Assembly: GCF_036320965.1 (NCBI RefSeq) | Contig: NC_092238.1 | Coordinates: forward strand, 23,639,903-23,703,902 | Source: Panulirus ornatus | Taxonomy: Eukaryota > Arthropoda > Malacostraca > Decapoda > Palinuridae | Direction of reading: 5' to 3' | DNA length: 64,000 bases | In this document: positions 34,537 through 48,400 of the stretch, piece after piece | Layout: every line of letters begins with the position of its first letter | How positions within the stretch are numbered: the first letter of the stretch is position 1 | Program-made: the position numbers and the translations under genes | The notes under the pieces: generated by a model | What the model was told of the DNA's origin: nothing | Databases searched by the model: none | The model's input: the letters and a program-made list of their open reading frames with translations, nothing else

Positions 34537-37500
34537 GTAAGTTGATTTTAAGGATGATATGCACTTACATGTTAGTGTACTGTATAAATACATATTGTAA
34601 CATGAATACATACTTTCTGACCTAGGAATTCCCTTTATCTTTTATGGGGCTCCAGCACTCATCTGGATCCTTCAGCCTGGGCCTTCAAGCTTAGTTTGCA
34701 ATCCCTGCTTGGCCCCTTCTTCTGTTCCATCTTTTAGAAATATGATTACAAGAAGGGTAGGGATGTAAATGTGGTAAAGTGTTACTGTTGTGTGATGTTG
34801 GTGTGGTTTTCAAATGTTAAGTGGATGGGACATTGCATGAGAGTAAGATGGTCATCATGGCAAGTACCTATTTGTACTGTGCAGGGGGAGCTTTACACTC
34901 ATGGTGCCCCATATCTTGAACCTTTTCTGCTATTATATAACCTTATAGATTTATGTATGGGATGTATTAACCACATCCTCAGTCATTATGTTCCATTAAT
35001 CCACCACTCTTACACTATAAAAGTATTTCTTTACATACTTTTTTAACATGTTTCTTACTTGATTTTGTGTTATATCCCCTGGTTGCTCTATCTCTACATC
35101 TCTTGAAGAACTGTTCACTGTTCACATCACTTTTTAAAAACTTAGATTGTGATCAGGTATCCCTCACGCTCCTCTCTTTCAGGGTGACTGAGTTTAAAGC
35201 CTTTAGCCTTTTTCTTTAACTTATCTCTCTTAATTCCAGTGCCGTCATTGTTGTCTTCCTCAGGACTTTCTTTATTGTCTTTTTGTGCTTCTTTAGGTGT
35301 GGTGACGACACATGAGAAGCATATTTTACTTTTGGCCTGATGTAGGATATGAATAGTTTGCTAGACATATCCTTTTGCGTATGGTGCTCCAGTGGTCACC
35401 TCAACCCCTTTGGAAGAGGTGTTGTGTCACTGACCATGGGGAAACAGATTGGGGGCTCTCACAATTACCGTATGCAGATAAAGCAGTTTCATATGTTACA
35501 AAAGAGAAAGAATCGGAATGAATGGTCAGCTGGTTTGATATTTGTTGGAGGAAGTTGATGAAAGTGAATATGAATGAAGCTAAGAGCTGAGTTTTTGAAA
35601 ATGAAGGGAGTTCAAACTCTAAGTTCAGTTTGCCTGGTTAAAAACTGGAAGTGATATAGGATGTAAATTTTGTGGGAATGAAATTGAGTGGAGATGGTAG
35701 TGGGAAGACTGAAGTTGGATGGGAGAGAAATTGGAGTTGTGCTCTAAGCTCTGGTGTATGGGAAAAAAAATCATCCATAGCATTTGTTTGAGAACCTAAC
35801 TTGCCCGAAAATGTACTTTTTCTTCCAATGATTTATGGCTATGAAAGTCAGGTTTGTGTAGATCAAGAAAAATAAAAGATGAGCAGTGGAGATGGATAAT
35901 TTTGAGGTATAGTTGGAATAAGGGGATGAATAGAACAGAGACTGAGGAGATGAGAAAGTTTTTTGATGTGAAAAAGTCATTTGAAAGTTGCATGGATTAA
36001 AGTCTTTTAGGGTAGCATAGTCATGTAGGATGTATGGCAGATAATAGGTTGGTCAAGAAGATACGCAGTAATATGGTAGAAGGTACAGGAAGAGGTAGAC
36101 GGCAGAAGAGATGCATAGATGCAGTGAGAGAATCAATTGGGTAGGAATATTTCAAATGAAGATGTAAGAGGAATGATTGGGAACTAGATGCTGTGGAAGA
36201 ATTTTTTGTGTGAAAGTGGTGTGAATGAAGACTCAATCTCTCTTGAATGAAATTTGTGTGTAAAGCGAACTAGTTAGTGGTAGTCAGTAGGAACATTAGG
36301 TTGGAGCCTTTGCAAACACTCCACTAGAGTTGTCCTCAGCCTGTGGCTTGTTAAGTGTGAGACACTAAAGGCAAAGAAGCAACACTGGCATCCACTGGTT
36401 ATGGAGACTATTGCTATGGCCACCCCCTTGAAGGAGTTCTAGTTGGAACCAGGCATCAGAGAATTAGATAGTGAAATAGATAAGAAACACTCATGAATGT
36501 GGAATTCCAGTTTTCACTTTCGAAGAGGCTTGTGGGTGTGTGTGAATGGTGTTGCAGAGGCTTTATGTGTGTGATCCACCCATTGAAATTAGGAATGGAG
36601 TAGTTGAAATAGCTAGATAACATCGTTATATTAAGTATTCATAGGTTTGACTGAAAAATACTGATTTGTATGTGTATGTGTGGGATTTATTTTACTAATT
36701 AAGATTATGTTTGATATCATTTAACTCCAGATTTATTTTAATGTAGGCCTGGGAAGTAGATACCTGCCGTGGTCACTACAACAATGTGTCATGTGTTATG
36801 TTCCACCCAAGACAAGAGTTGATTCTTTCCAACTCTGAAGACAAGTCCATTCGTGTGTGGGACATGGCCAAGAGAATATGCCTCCACACATTCCGTCGAG
36901 AACATGATCGATTCTGGGTCCTGGCTGCTCATCCCTCACTCAACCTTTTTGCTGCTGGTCATGATAGTGGCATGATCATCTTCAAGGTAGAAACATTGGC
37001 AATGGTAGTTGAAGTTTAGGCAGTGTTGATGTGGGATCAACATGCTGCATACAGATATTAGATCTCTAGGAGCTATTTTATTTAATCTGGTTTACTTTGA
37101 GCTTTGTTCATTGGCAGTGATATATGCTGGATCTTTGTTACACTTCCTTAGGATGAGCTTGGTCATTGGCATGGCTTAGTCAGAGCATGGTCATACCATG
37201 TCATGGTTGTTACCACAGTTCTGGTTGAAGATCGTAAGATTGCTTCTTTTGATTATTGTTGTAAGAAATAATTAGTGTATTATTAGCTTGTATAGTTCTG
37301 ATGAATTTTAGTAGGCTCATGATATCAGTTGATATTTCATCAACCACTTTCACCAAAATGAAATGATTTGTTGCTGTGGCTGTACTGTTAAATGTAATGT
37401 GAATTACAGTATATTTAAGCTCATTTCTTCTGTAGAGATATTAAGTAGGGATTCTTTTAGTGCATGAAGCTGGCAGCTATTTCATATCAATTTTGACTGT

Positions 37501-38946
37501 ATTTATAGGATATAGTGATGATGAACTGATAAATAGTCAAGATTTAATGATTGATACTTTTTTGCAGCTGGAACGAGAGAGACCTGCTTATGCACTGCAT
37601 GGCAACCTTCTATATTATGTTAAGGAACGCTTTCTACGTCGGCTTGACTTAACCAAAAATAAGTAAGTGCTTTGTGGCTTAGTATTTGATAAATTCTTTT
37701 ACCCAATTTCTTCTCTCACCTAAGTGAGATGTTAACAGAAATAGACAAACAACAGCTTAATCTGCCATATCCACTCTCAATAACAGCTTAATCTGCAATA
37801 TCCACTCTCGAGCTTTCACGAATAATGTCAGAAACCATTCACCAGCTAAGCCCCACGGATTAATCTAAGGTTTATGTTGACCATTTGATATGCCCATCGA
37901 CTGCACGTCATCCTCAGTACACCATATCAGTCCAATTTGTTCTGTTAGATGCATATTTCCCACCCTCCTGAACATTCAGTCTCATATCCTAAAGCCTCCT
38001 TTACTCCATCCTGTCATCTCCTTCATGGTCATCCCCAACCCCTTTCTACCTTCACTTTTAACACGTAAATTTAGTTTTTTCCTTGCTTATTCTCCCCATG
38101 TGTCTCAACCATTTCAGCACACCCTGTACCCTTTTCAGCTCTCAGTCAGATTGCACTTACTACCCCACCTTTCTTACACTCTTTTGAAGATATAAAAGAA
38201 AATGTGTTAAACTTGAAAGGCCCTCAACAGGCAAGATACAGCACTGTTAAGTTATCAAGAATACCATGGAGCATATTGAAAATAAATTTGACAAAAATAT
38301 ATGAAAGCCCATCCAGGAAGCTAGAATGATTATTCATTGTACTGTCATGAGAAGTAATAAACATTCCTGGAACAGCTACAGAAACATTTGAAAGAACACA
38401 AGTCATTTGGTTGAAATCATTCCCAGATGAACCAAGAATTGATGATTATATAATGCAGGTGGCAGCTGAGAAGAATACTCGTATACATCAAGCAAGACAT
38501 GCAGTGAGCACTTTGCGCTGGCCTTGCCATTTTTGTCTAAATCCCATTGTAGATACTTGTAGGTAAGTAGGTACACTGTTAATGTCACTGTCAGGTATAA
38601 AATTCATCTAAAGTTTGCAGTAGATCCACAGAAGGGGATCCTGCACAAGAAATGTAGGTGTATTCAACATTTTATAAAATCCCCCAAGCTAAGATGCAAC
38701 ATCCATACTAAAGACACAGAACTTATACTTGTTAACTGTCCTGTTTGACTGTGTATAGGCATGCACACATCACTTCACATCTGAATATATGGTTTCTCTT
38801 GCCTCATTTGTATTGCAGGAGTCTATAAAGGAGGATCCTTGGACGGAACATGAAAGGTGACAGTATTAATTATGGTTTTTTTTTCTTGCCAGGTTGCTCA
38901 CAGTTTCCCATGGAACAAGGCAGTGCTATGAAGAGATGATGAACAG

Positions 38947-38984
<38 letters not shown>

Positions 38985-39392
38985 CCCCCCCCCCCCCCCC
39001 CCCCCCTCCCCGAGGTAGTGCTAGGAAAAGACATAAAAGGCCACATTCATTCACACTTGGTCTCTAGCTGTCATGTGTGATGCACCGAAATAATGATAAT
39101 GATGATCTCATTTTGACTATAGGAGAAAGTCTTTCCTATAAGTTATTCAAGATGAGTGTAATAATCTACATTTGTTGCCACATTTCCATTCTTTAGATTG
39201 ATCAGAATGCATACATGCATTAGAGTGTGTAACCTCTCCTTTATGGTATTTTTCATGCATTTTTTTTTTTTCCTTCCATGATATGCCATCTTACTTTAGA
39301 GTTTTGGGTGTTGTTTCTGCATTTGTTACCAAATTTTCATTTTCCTCTTTCAAATCTTCATAATTTCTCTAATTTCCATCTTTGATATTTTG

Positions 39393-39462
<70 letters not shown>

Positions 39463-42374
39463 AGAAATACGCTGAGAGATAGACATTAATTTGCTCTAGG
39501 GGTGTGATTCTGCACACGTTTTCCTTAATTTGATAATACTAGGTGAGATAGAGTCTAATCATGAAATGTTAATGTATTGGTCTGATATACCTTCCCAGGG
39601 ATGTTGCCATTATGCAGCTGCGTGCAGGTTCCCGTGCACCAATCTATAGCATGTCCTTCAACCCTGCAGAAAGTGCAATTCTCCTAACTACTCGTGCACA
39701 CAATGTGGATAACAGCAACTATGATTTATACCAGGTGAGATCTTTAATGTAATGTTTACCCTGTTAGTGCATGAAAAGTAAATTTTTTTAGTAGGTCTTT
39801 GAAGAAGAAAATTGATGATGAGAAAGTTTTTATAATATATATATGAGTTATGGAAGCAGTAGGAGATTTAAGAGGAAATTTTGGGCTGTAAATAAATGTC
39901 TTTTTATGATATTGGTCCCAGATAGAATTTAGAGAATATTAAATAGTTGTTATGATGCTGTGGACTAGTGAATAAACTGTAGGTAAGTAGCTTGTTGTAC
40001 CTGAAATTGTAAATGCTTGTTGATGGATTACATGATTATGTATTTGTGTGGTATACCTTCTTGCAGAGTGGACTGCTGTGTTAAGTCTTGCACAGTGCAA
40101 ATGCTCTTTGCTTGCTAGTTATTTGATACCCACCTTTAGAATGGTTCATCAAAATAGTCATCCTTCTTTTCATTTGATATTTAACAGAATTTTGTCCCTT
40201 CCACCCTCTTTCAATGTTTTGCAATAATAAGACTGGTGTTACAGATTCCCAAGGATTCAGACCCTCAGAACCCTGATGCCCCTGATTCCAAAAGGTCTGC
40301 AGGCTTAACAGCTGTATGGGTTGCCAGGAACCGATTTGCTGTCATGGATAAGAGCCATCAGGCAAGTATTTGTTGAATGTTGGAAAGGTCTTAGACTTGG
40401 TAAATAATTGTAATTAAAAAAGAAATGTACAAAAAACTGATGATTGATTATTATTATTATTATTATTATTATTATTTTGCTTTGTCGCTGTCTCCCGCAT
40501 TTGCGAGGTAGCGCAAGGAAACAGACAAAAGAAATGGCCCAACCCACCCCCATACACAATGTATATACATACACGTCCACACACACAAATATACATACCT
40601 ATACATCTCAATGTACACATATATATACACTCACAGACACATACATATATACCCATGCACACAATTCACAGTCTGCCTTTATTCATAATAATTGATAAAT
40701 GTAATTAAAAAGAAATGTATGAAAAACTGATGCTTTTGTCTTTAGATGTATGACTTGTACCTTGAGTAATTAACTTTTTAGTGTATTAATTGCTTCAGTT
40801 ATCATGCACTTTTTTTTTCAGTTAGTGATTAAAAACATGCAAAATGAAGTGACCAAGAAAGTTACAACTCCTCCTTGTGATGAGATCTTTTATGCTGGCA
40901 CAGGGATGCTTCTGCTCAGGGATAGTGATGGTGTGTCTCTATTTGATGTCCAGCAGAAAAGGCAAGTATTGATGGTAATATAAACAGTCATAAGCTCTAT
41001 GCTCATAGTATTTTGTAGGCAGATGTTATTTGATTCGCCCTTTTACCCACAGAGTGCTAGGAACAGCTCGCATTGCCAAGTGTCGCTATGTGGTGTGGTC
41101 TGCCAACATGACTACTGTGGCATTGCTCTCCAAACACACAATTCTCATTTGTAATCGCAAACTGGAACGCTTGTGCTCCATCACCGAGACTAATCGGGTC
41201 AAGTCTGGCTCTTGGGATGATAGTGGTGTATTTGTTTACACAACTAGCAACCACATAAAGGTATGATTTACTCAGTTTGCTTGACCTCTTGCAGTTGAAG
41301 GCATGTTAAGCTCATGTTACCTAATATGGCTTTTATGTAAAATATGATTCCTAATTGAAGTAAAATTAATTGGCACTTATTGTATCCACTTATTACTCTA
41401 AGTGTAATTAAGACTTTTTTACACTTTTGGTTTATGCTAGCCAAAGTCACCAGCTTTGCTTGGACTGAAATAAGATAAAAAATTGAAAAAGAAAGGTGCA
41501 TACCGTTGGGATCTCTTTAATATGCATTCAGAATTTCAAATTAATGGCTTTCACCAGCTGATCAGAGACCAGAGAGGAGTTCCATGCAGTACAGCTCTTT
41601 TTGTAAGATTTTGGTTGTCCACTGCTCATGAAATTTGACAGTGCCATTGCACAATTAGTTGAGAAACCTCTGTGTGATGAGAACATGCAAGATTTAGTTC
41701 TTGCTGCAAATGAGGATCTCTCTAATAATGTTGAAACTGAAGAAAAGTTTAGTACAAATGATCACTGGCAGATAACTTTTAAGGTTACTGAACATTTCAT
41801 GTAAAGCTTGCTGGTCACTCCATGAAAGTTGCTGAAAAATTAATTTTAGTCTTGCAAGTAACAGTAATCTTTGCATTGCTCTTGACAGACAAACTTGGAA
41901 TGATATCTCTAATGAAAACGATATGGACATTGCTTGAAAATGTTTCTGTAAAACTTTCAAAATAATGAAGGGAACAAATGTGTCAGTGCATATTAGTTTT
42001 TTTCCTAAAATGATGCCTAAGTGGTGGAGTGATGATATAAGGAAGTGTTTGTTGTCTAAGGAAGTAGCACATAAGAAATTCAAAGAGACCAGTAACCAGC
42101 ATATGAGAGTATATACATAAATTTCTTTAGAGAAACTAAAACTTGTATATCAGAGTGAATACAGCAAAAGAAACCTTTAAGAGTTTTGTAGTTGGGTGAG
42201 AAGTAAGAGTCATTAGGCATTCAGTTTTTTCATTGATTCAGGAAAATGTTTGCTTCAAGACAGTGAAGCCAGAGCAAAGATTTTGAATGAGTAATTTTAT
42301 CTTTATTTGCAATTAAAGATATAATTGATATCCCAGATCCATTTCCATTGCTCAGAGGGGAAGATGCCATGCAA

Positions 42375-42419
<45 letters not shown>

Positions 42420-45400
42420 TCTCCCGCGTTTGCGAGGTAGCGCAAGGAAACAGACGAAAGAAATGGCCCAACCCACCCCCATACACATGTATATACATAC
42501 GTCCACACACGCAAATATACATACCTACACAGCTTTCCATGGTTTACCCCAGACGCTTCACATGCCTTGATTCAATCCACTGACAGCACGTCAACCCCGG
42601 TATACCACATCGCTCCAATTCACTCTATTCCTTGCCCTCCTTTCACCCTCCTGCATGTTCAGGCCCCGATCACACAAAATCTTTTTCACTCCATCTTTCC
42701 ACCTCCAATTTGGTCTCCCTCTTCTCCTCGTTCCCTCCACCTCCGACACATATATTCTCTTGGTCAATCTTTCCTCACTCATTCTCTCCATGTGCCCGAA
42801 CCATTTCAAAACACCCTCTTCTGCTCTCTCAACCACGCTCTTTTTATTTCCACACATCTCTCTTACCCTTACGTTACTTACTCGATCAAACCACCTCACA
42901 CCACACATTGTCCTCAAACATCTCATTTCCAGCACATCCATCCTCCTGCGCACAACTCTATCCATAGCCCACGCCTCGCAACCATACAACATTGTTGGAA
43001 CCACTATTCCTTCAAACATACCCATTTTTGCTTTCCGAGATAATGTTCTCGACTTCCACACATTCTTCAAGGCTCCCATAATTTTCGCCCCCTCCCCCAC
43101 CCTATGATCCACTTCCGCTTCCATGGTTCCATCCGCTGCCAGATCCACTCCCAGATATCTAAAACACTTCACTTCCTCCAGTTTTTCTCCATTCAAACTC
43201 ACCTCCCAATTGACTTGACCCTCAACCCTACTGTACCTAATAACCTTGCTCTTATTCACATTTACTCTTAACTTTCTTCTTTCCACACACTTTACCAAAC
43301 TCAGTCACCAGCTTCTGCAGTTTCTCACATGAATCAGCCACCAGCGCTGTATCATCAGCGAACAACAACTGACTCGCTTCCCAAGCTCTCTCATCCCCAA
43401 CAGACTTCATACTTGCCCCTCTTTCCAAAACTCTTGCATTCACCTCCCTAACAACCCCATCCATAAACAAATTAAACAACCATGGAGACATCACACACCC
43501 CTGCTGCAAACCTACATTCACTGAGAACCAGTCACTTTCCTCTCTTCCTACACGTACACATGCCGTACATCCTCGATAAAAACTTTTCACTGCTTCTAAC
43601 AACTTGCCTCCCACACCATATATTCTTAATACCTTCCACAGAGCATCTCTATCAACTCTATCATATGCCTTCTCCAGATCCATAAATGCAACATACAAAT
43701 CTGTTTGCTTTTCTAAGTATTTCTCACATACATTCTTCAAAGCAAACACCTGATCCACACATCCTCTACCACTTCTGAAACCACACTGCTCTTCCCCAAT
43801 CTGATGCTCTGTACATGCCTTCACCCTCTCAATCAATATCCTCCCATATAATTTACCAGGAATACTCAACAAACTTATACCTCTGTAATTTGAGCACTCA
43901 CTCTTATCCCCTTTGCCTTTGTACAATGGCACTATGCACGCATTCCGCCAATCCTCAGGCACCTCACCATGAGTCATACATACATTAAATAACCTTACCA
44001 ACCAGTCAACAATACAATCACCCCCTTTTTTAATAAATTCCACTGCAATACCATCCAAACCTGCTGCCTTGCCGGCTTTCATCTTCCGCAAAGCTTTTAC
44101 TACCTCTTCTCTGTTTACCAAATCATTTTCCCTAACCCTCTCACTTTGCACACCACCTCGACCAAAACACCCTATATCTGCCACTCTATCATCAAACACA
44201 TTCAACAAACCTTCAAAATACTCACTCCATCTCCTTCTTACATCACCACTACTTGTTATCACCTCCCCATTTGCGCCCTTCACTGAAGTTCCCATTTGCT
44301 CCCTTGTCTTACGCACTTTATTTACCTCCTTCCAGAACATCTTTTTATTCTCCCTAAAATTTAATGATACTCTCTCACCCCAACTCTCATTTGCCCTTTT
44401 TTTCACCTCTTGCACCTTTCTCTTGACCTCCTGTCTCTTTCTTTTATACATCTCCCACTCAATTTCATTTTTTCCCTGCAAAAATCGTCCAAATGCCTCT
44501 CTCTTCTCTTTCACTAATACTCTTACTTCTTCATCCCACCACTCACTACCCTTTCTAATCAACCCACCTCCCACTCTTCTCATGCCACAAGCATCTTTTG
44601 CGCAATCCATCACTGATTCCCAAAATACATCCCATTCCTCCCCCACTCCCCTTACTTCCATTGTTCTCACCATTTTCCATTCTGTACTCAGTCTCTCCTG
44701 GTACTTCCTCACACAAGTCTCCTTCCCAAGCTCACTTACTCTCACCACCCTCTTCACCCCAACATTCACTCTTCTTTTCTGAAAACCCATACAAATCTTC
44801 ACCTTAGCCTCCACAAGATAATGATCAGACATCCCTCCAGTTGCACCTCTCAGCACATTAACATCCAAAAGTCTCTCTTTCGCGTGCCTGTCAATTAACA
44901 CGTAATCCAATAATGCTCTCTGGCCATCTCTCCTACTTACATAAGTATACTTATGTATATCTCGCTTTTTAAACCAGGTATTCCCAATCATCAGTCCTTT
45001 TTCAGCACATAAATCTACAAGCTCTTCACCATTTCCATTTACAACACTGAACACCCCTTGTATACCAATTATTCCCTCAACTGCCACATTACTCACCTTT
45101 GCATTCAAATCACCCATCACTATAACCCGGTCTCGTGCATCAAAACCACTAACACACTCATTCAGCTGCTCCCAAAACACTTGCCTCTCATGATCTTTCT
45201 TCTCATGCCCAGGTGCATATGCACCAATAATCACCCATCTCTCTCCATCAACTTTCAGTTTTACCCATATTAATCGAGAATTTCCTTTCTTACATTCTAT
45301 CACATACTCCCACAACTCCTGTTTCAGGAGTATTGCTACTCCTTCCCTTGCTCTTGTCTTCTCACTAACCCCTTACTTTACTCCCAAGACATTCCCAAAC

Positions 45401-48400
45401 CACTCTTCCCCTTTACCCTTGAGCTTCGTTTCACTCAGAGCCAAAACATCCAGGTTCCTTTCCTCAAACATACTACCTATCTCTCCTTTTCTCACATCCT
45501 GGTTACATCATGCAACATATTGGCATAAAAGATGAAAATGTAGTATCAGCACAAAATGGAAAAAGAAATAAGACAGCAGGGACAGAAAAGTTTTACCTGA
45601 GGACAGTGAAAGCGATGAAAAATGAGATATTTAAACCCTTGACTGCTCTTTTCAATAAGATACTTGCTGTGGGAAATGTTGCACTGGAATGGACATATGC
45701 CTATGCAACACAGATATTCAAAAACGTTAATAGATCACTGCCCAGAAATTATTGTCCAGAGAGCTAAGGAAATGTCAAGCTAGCTGTCCACATTATACTT
45801 AAGACCAAAATTTAGTACAACTTGCCTATCAGGTTTGGTCACCATATCTAAAGAGCACAAAGAAGTAAAAGAAAAAGTCCAGAGGAGAGCAGCAAAGACA
45901 GTATTAGAATTAATATAGTTAAGTGATAGGGAAAAGCTAAAGGCTCTAAATTTGCTCACCTTGTAAGAGAGAGGAATGTAGGGTGACATGTTTACATACT
46001 TTAAGTCATTAAAACAGATTGTTGATGTAGACAATGACCAGTTCTTTTAAAGATGTAGAGATAGGTCAACTACAGGGCATAGCTTGAGATTAATCAAGAA
46101 GCTTTTTAAAAGAGATGTAAATAATTACTTTTTAAGTATAACATGGTGGATTACTGGAATAAGATGACTGAAGACATGGTTGATACAGACTGTATACACA
46201 GATTTAAGTTGTATGTTGAATAGAGAATGTTCAAGAGGTGAGGCCTCACTACTGTTAAGACTCCCTCCCCTTACAGTACAAATAGGTGATTACATACACT
46301 TCATATTTAGATAAAAGAATTGTACCCAGTAGCACATCCTTTGGGTCTCCTTTAATATGCTTACAAAATGTCATATTTCAGGTGTCATTGTCATGGAGCT
46401 TTGGTGCTTACAGACACACACACACCATATTTTAAAAAAAACCATGTGCCAGTTCACACCCATGGTATCCCTTAGTATCCATATAAAGTTTCAAGTTTTT
46501 AGCTGTCATCGTTTTGGAGCTGTAGTGCTGACAAACACAGACAGAGTGACGGAGAACATGGTTCATGCAGACAGCATACATAGATTTAAGAAGTTTTATG
46601 AGAGTAGAGGTTGTTCAAGAGATGGAGTGCCATGAGTATAAAGTTCTCTTCACATAAATGACAAATAGGTGGTTGTGTGCATACACAGGTTATTTTATTA
46701 TTATAGATGTATTCAATGTGCAGTTTCCCCACTGTGCAGCAAGATGGTCTTTGCCTTTCTCCCTTTCCAAGCTCTGAATATTTTCCTTTTCTTATTTGTC
46801 TTCCACCCACATACAAAGACAGTTTGTCCTTCCTCCCTATATCTTTTTTCTTGTTACTTTTTGTTTTCTGCCTTAGCCATCCTGCATATTTCCTCAGTTT
46901 TATAACTAATTTTGTCTCTTTTACACATAGTATTATCCTCTTTCCTTACTCTTTCCAGTTATCATCTCTTCCCAGTCTTTTGAAGCTCCTCTCCACTGCT
47001 TGCACTCTTGTTTTACTGTGCTAAATTTCGAGAGGCTGTGTTGTACCTTCCATCTAGTTATGGTGAACCAATGCACATGTATCAAACTGCCATTAACATT
47101 GATTTTATTGGCATTTTGGCTTGCAAATGGTGATTTTCCCAGTGCTATCTTGTCATTTTCAGGCTTTTGTCTTGGTAGATGTTGTACCTTACGTCAGAGG
47201 TTTGTGATATTTTTTAAAGTCGCTAGTATAAGAAGTAACTGCTTCAATTTTTTTTAAGCTTTACTTTTAAAATAAGGCTAGGTCACTTCATATAATTAAT
47301 CATTACTGTAGTCCCTTTCATACTGCATGATGATGTACGTGCTATCTATCTCTGAAGCCTGCTCCTTACGGGAGTTCCCATGAAGGGAAAAGTCTCCACT
47401 TATCCCTGTCCTTAGATACCTCCTTTGCATATACTGTTCCTTGCATTTGTCCCATATTTCTCCCCCTCCTGTACTCTTTCAATGTGTTTCATGTCCCAGG
47501 TGGTCTTTCTCTCCCACCAACCCCTCAAATGTCTATCTATATATCTAATCTGTATATCTCCGATGCCTGTTTCAATTGGAACGCCTCAAAGGGCTGGCCA
47601 CAGAAGTAGAGTCTCTATAACTAAAGAACTCCAGTGCTGCTTCTTAGCCTTTATTGCCTCACCCTTAATAGGCCACTGGCAGAGGGCAAGTCTAGTGCAG
47701 AGGCTTCTACCTAATGTTCCTAAAGACTACTTCTACCTAATGTTTCTACCTAGTACTCTTGCCTAAATGGCCCTATGTACTACTTCTGTCTACTGCTCTT
47801 ACCATTTTGCCAAGAGGCAGGGCTAGCACATAGTTCTCACTGCAGGAAAATCTAGTTACAAAGAATGAACTGCTTGAGTTAAGTGTTGTCAAGTGTTACA
47901 AATGACAAGGAGAGATTGTATGTTTGTGGACAGAATGCCATGCTGTCCTTAATTATAATGTCATAACCTAAACTCCCCATCATGCATTCTTTCCACCTGC
48001 CCAAACCATCTCAAAATATTACATTTCACCCAGTCTGTCACTCAACAATTCATTCCCTTTGTATTCCCTGGATTGCCAAATATCTCGCACACACCCTCAT
48101 TACTTTCTTCATTCCGTGTAGTCATATACGTGCTTCTTACAAATAATTAATTTCCACAACTGAGTTCACTCCTCCTCCCAGCTTTTTTTCATTTACTGTA
48201 TATAATAACTTCTTATCACCATTGAGATGTTTTCAGTCAATTTAATTGATTTTTGTGTAATATTTTCTACATGTTCCAACCTTTTGAGTAATGAAACTTA
48301 ATAAAGATGATTTTGCTTCAATCATATGTACTGAAAATTGTGCCAACAGCATTTTCCACTCTGCTGCATTGCCAGGATGTGTAACACAAGTGTTTGGTAG

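Noticed and set aside
38948..39095. A tRNA or other structured RNA gene near the C-run
   Set aside because: The sequence next to it is an RTE UTR fragment; no cloverleaf can be drawn.
43482..43685. A recurrent 67-codon antisense frame (METSHTP...) in every RTE copy
   Set aside because: It lies opposite motif B and motif A of the RT, where codon constraint on the sense strand keeps it open. No independent evidence of coding.
44069..44782. A 237-codon open frame antisense to the RTE linker, the same length at 26063-26776 and 57877-58590
   Set aside because: It exists because the copies are nearly identical and the sense strand is C-poor. It has Ser, Thr, Leu and Pro-rich low-complexity content, no known domain, and is broken in R5. 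A shadow of the LINE ORF is the simpler view.
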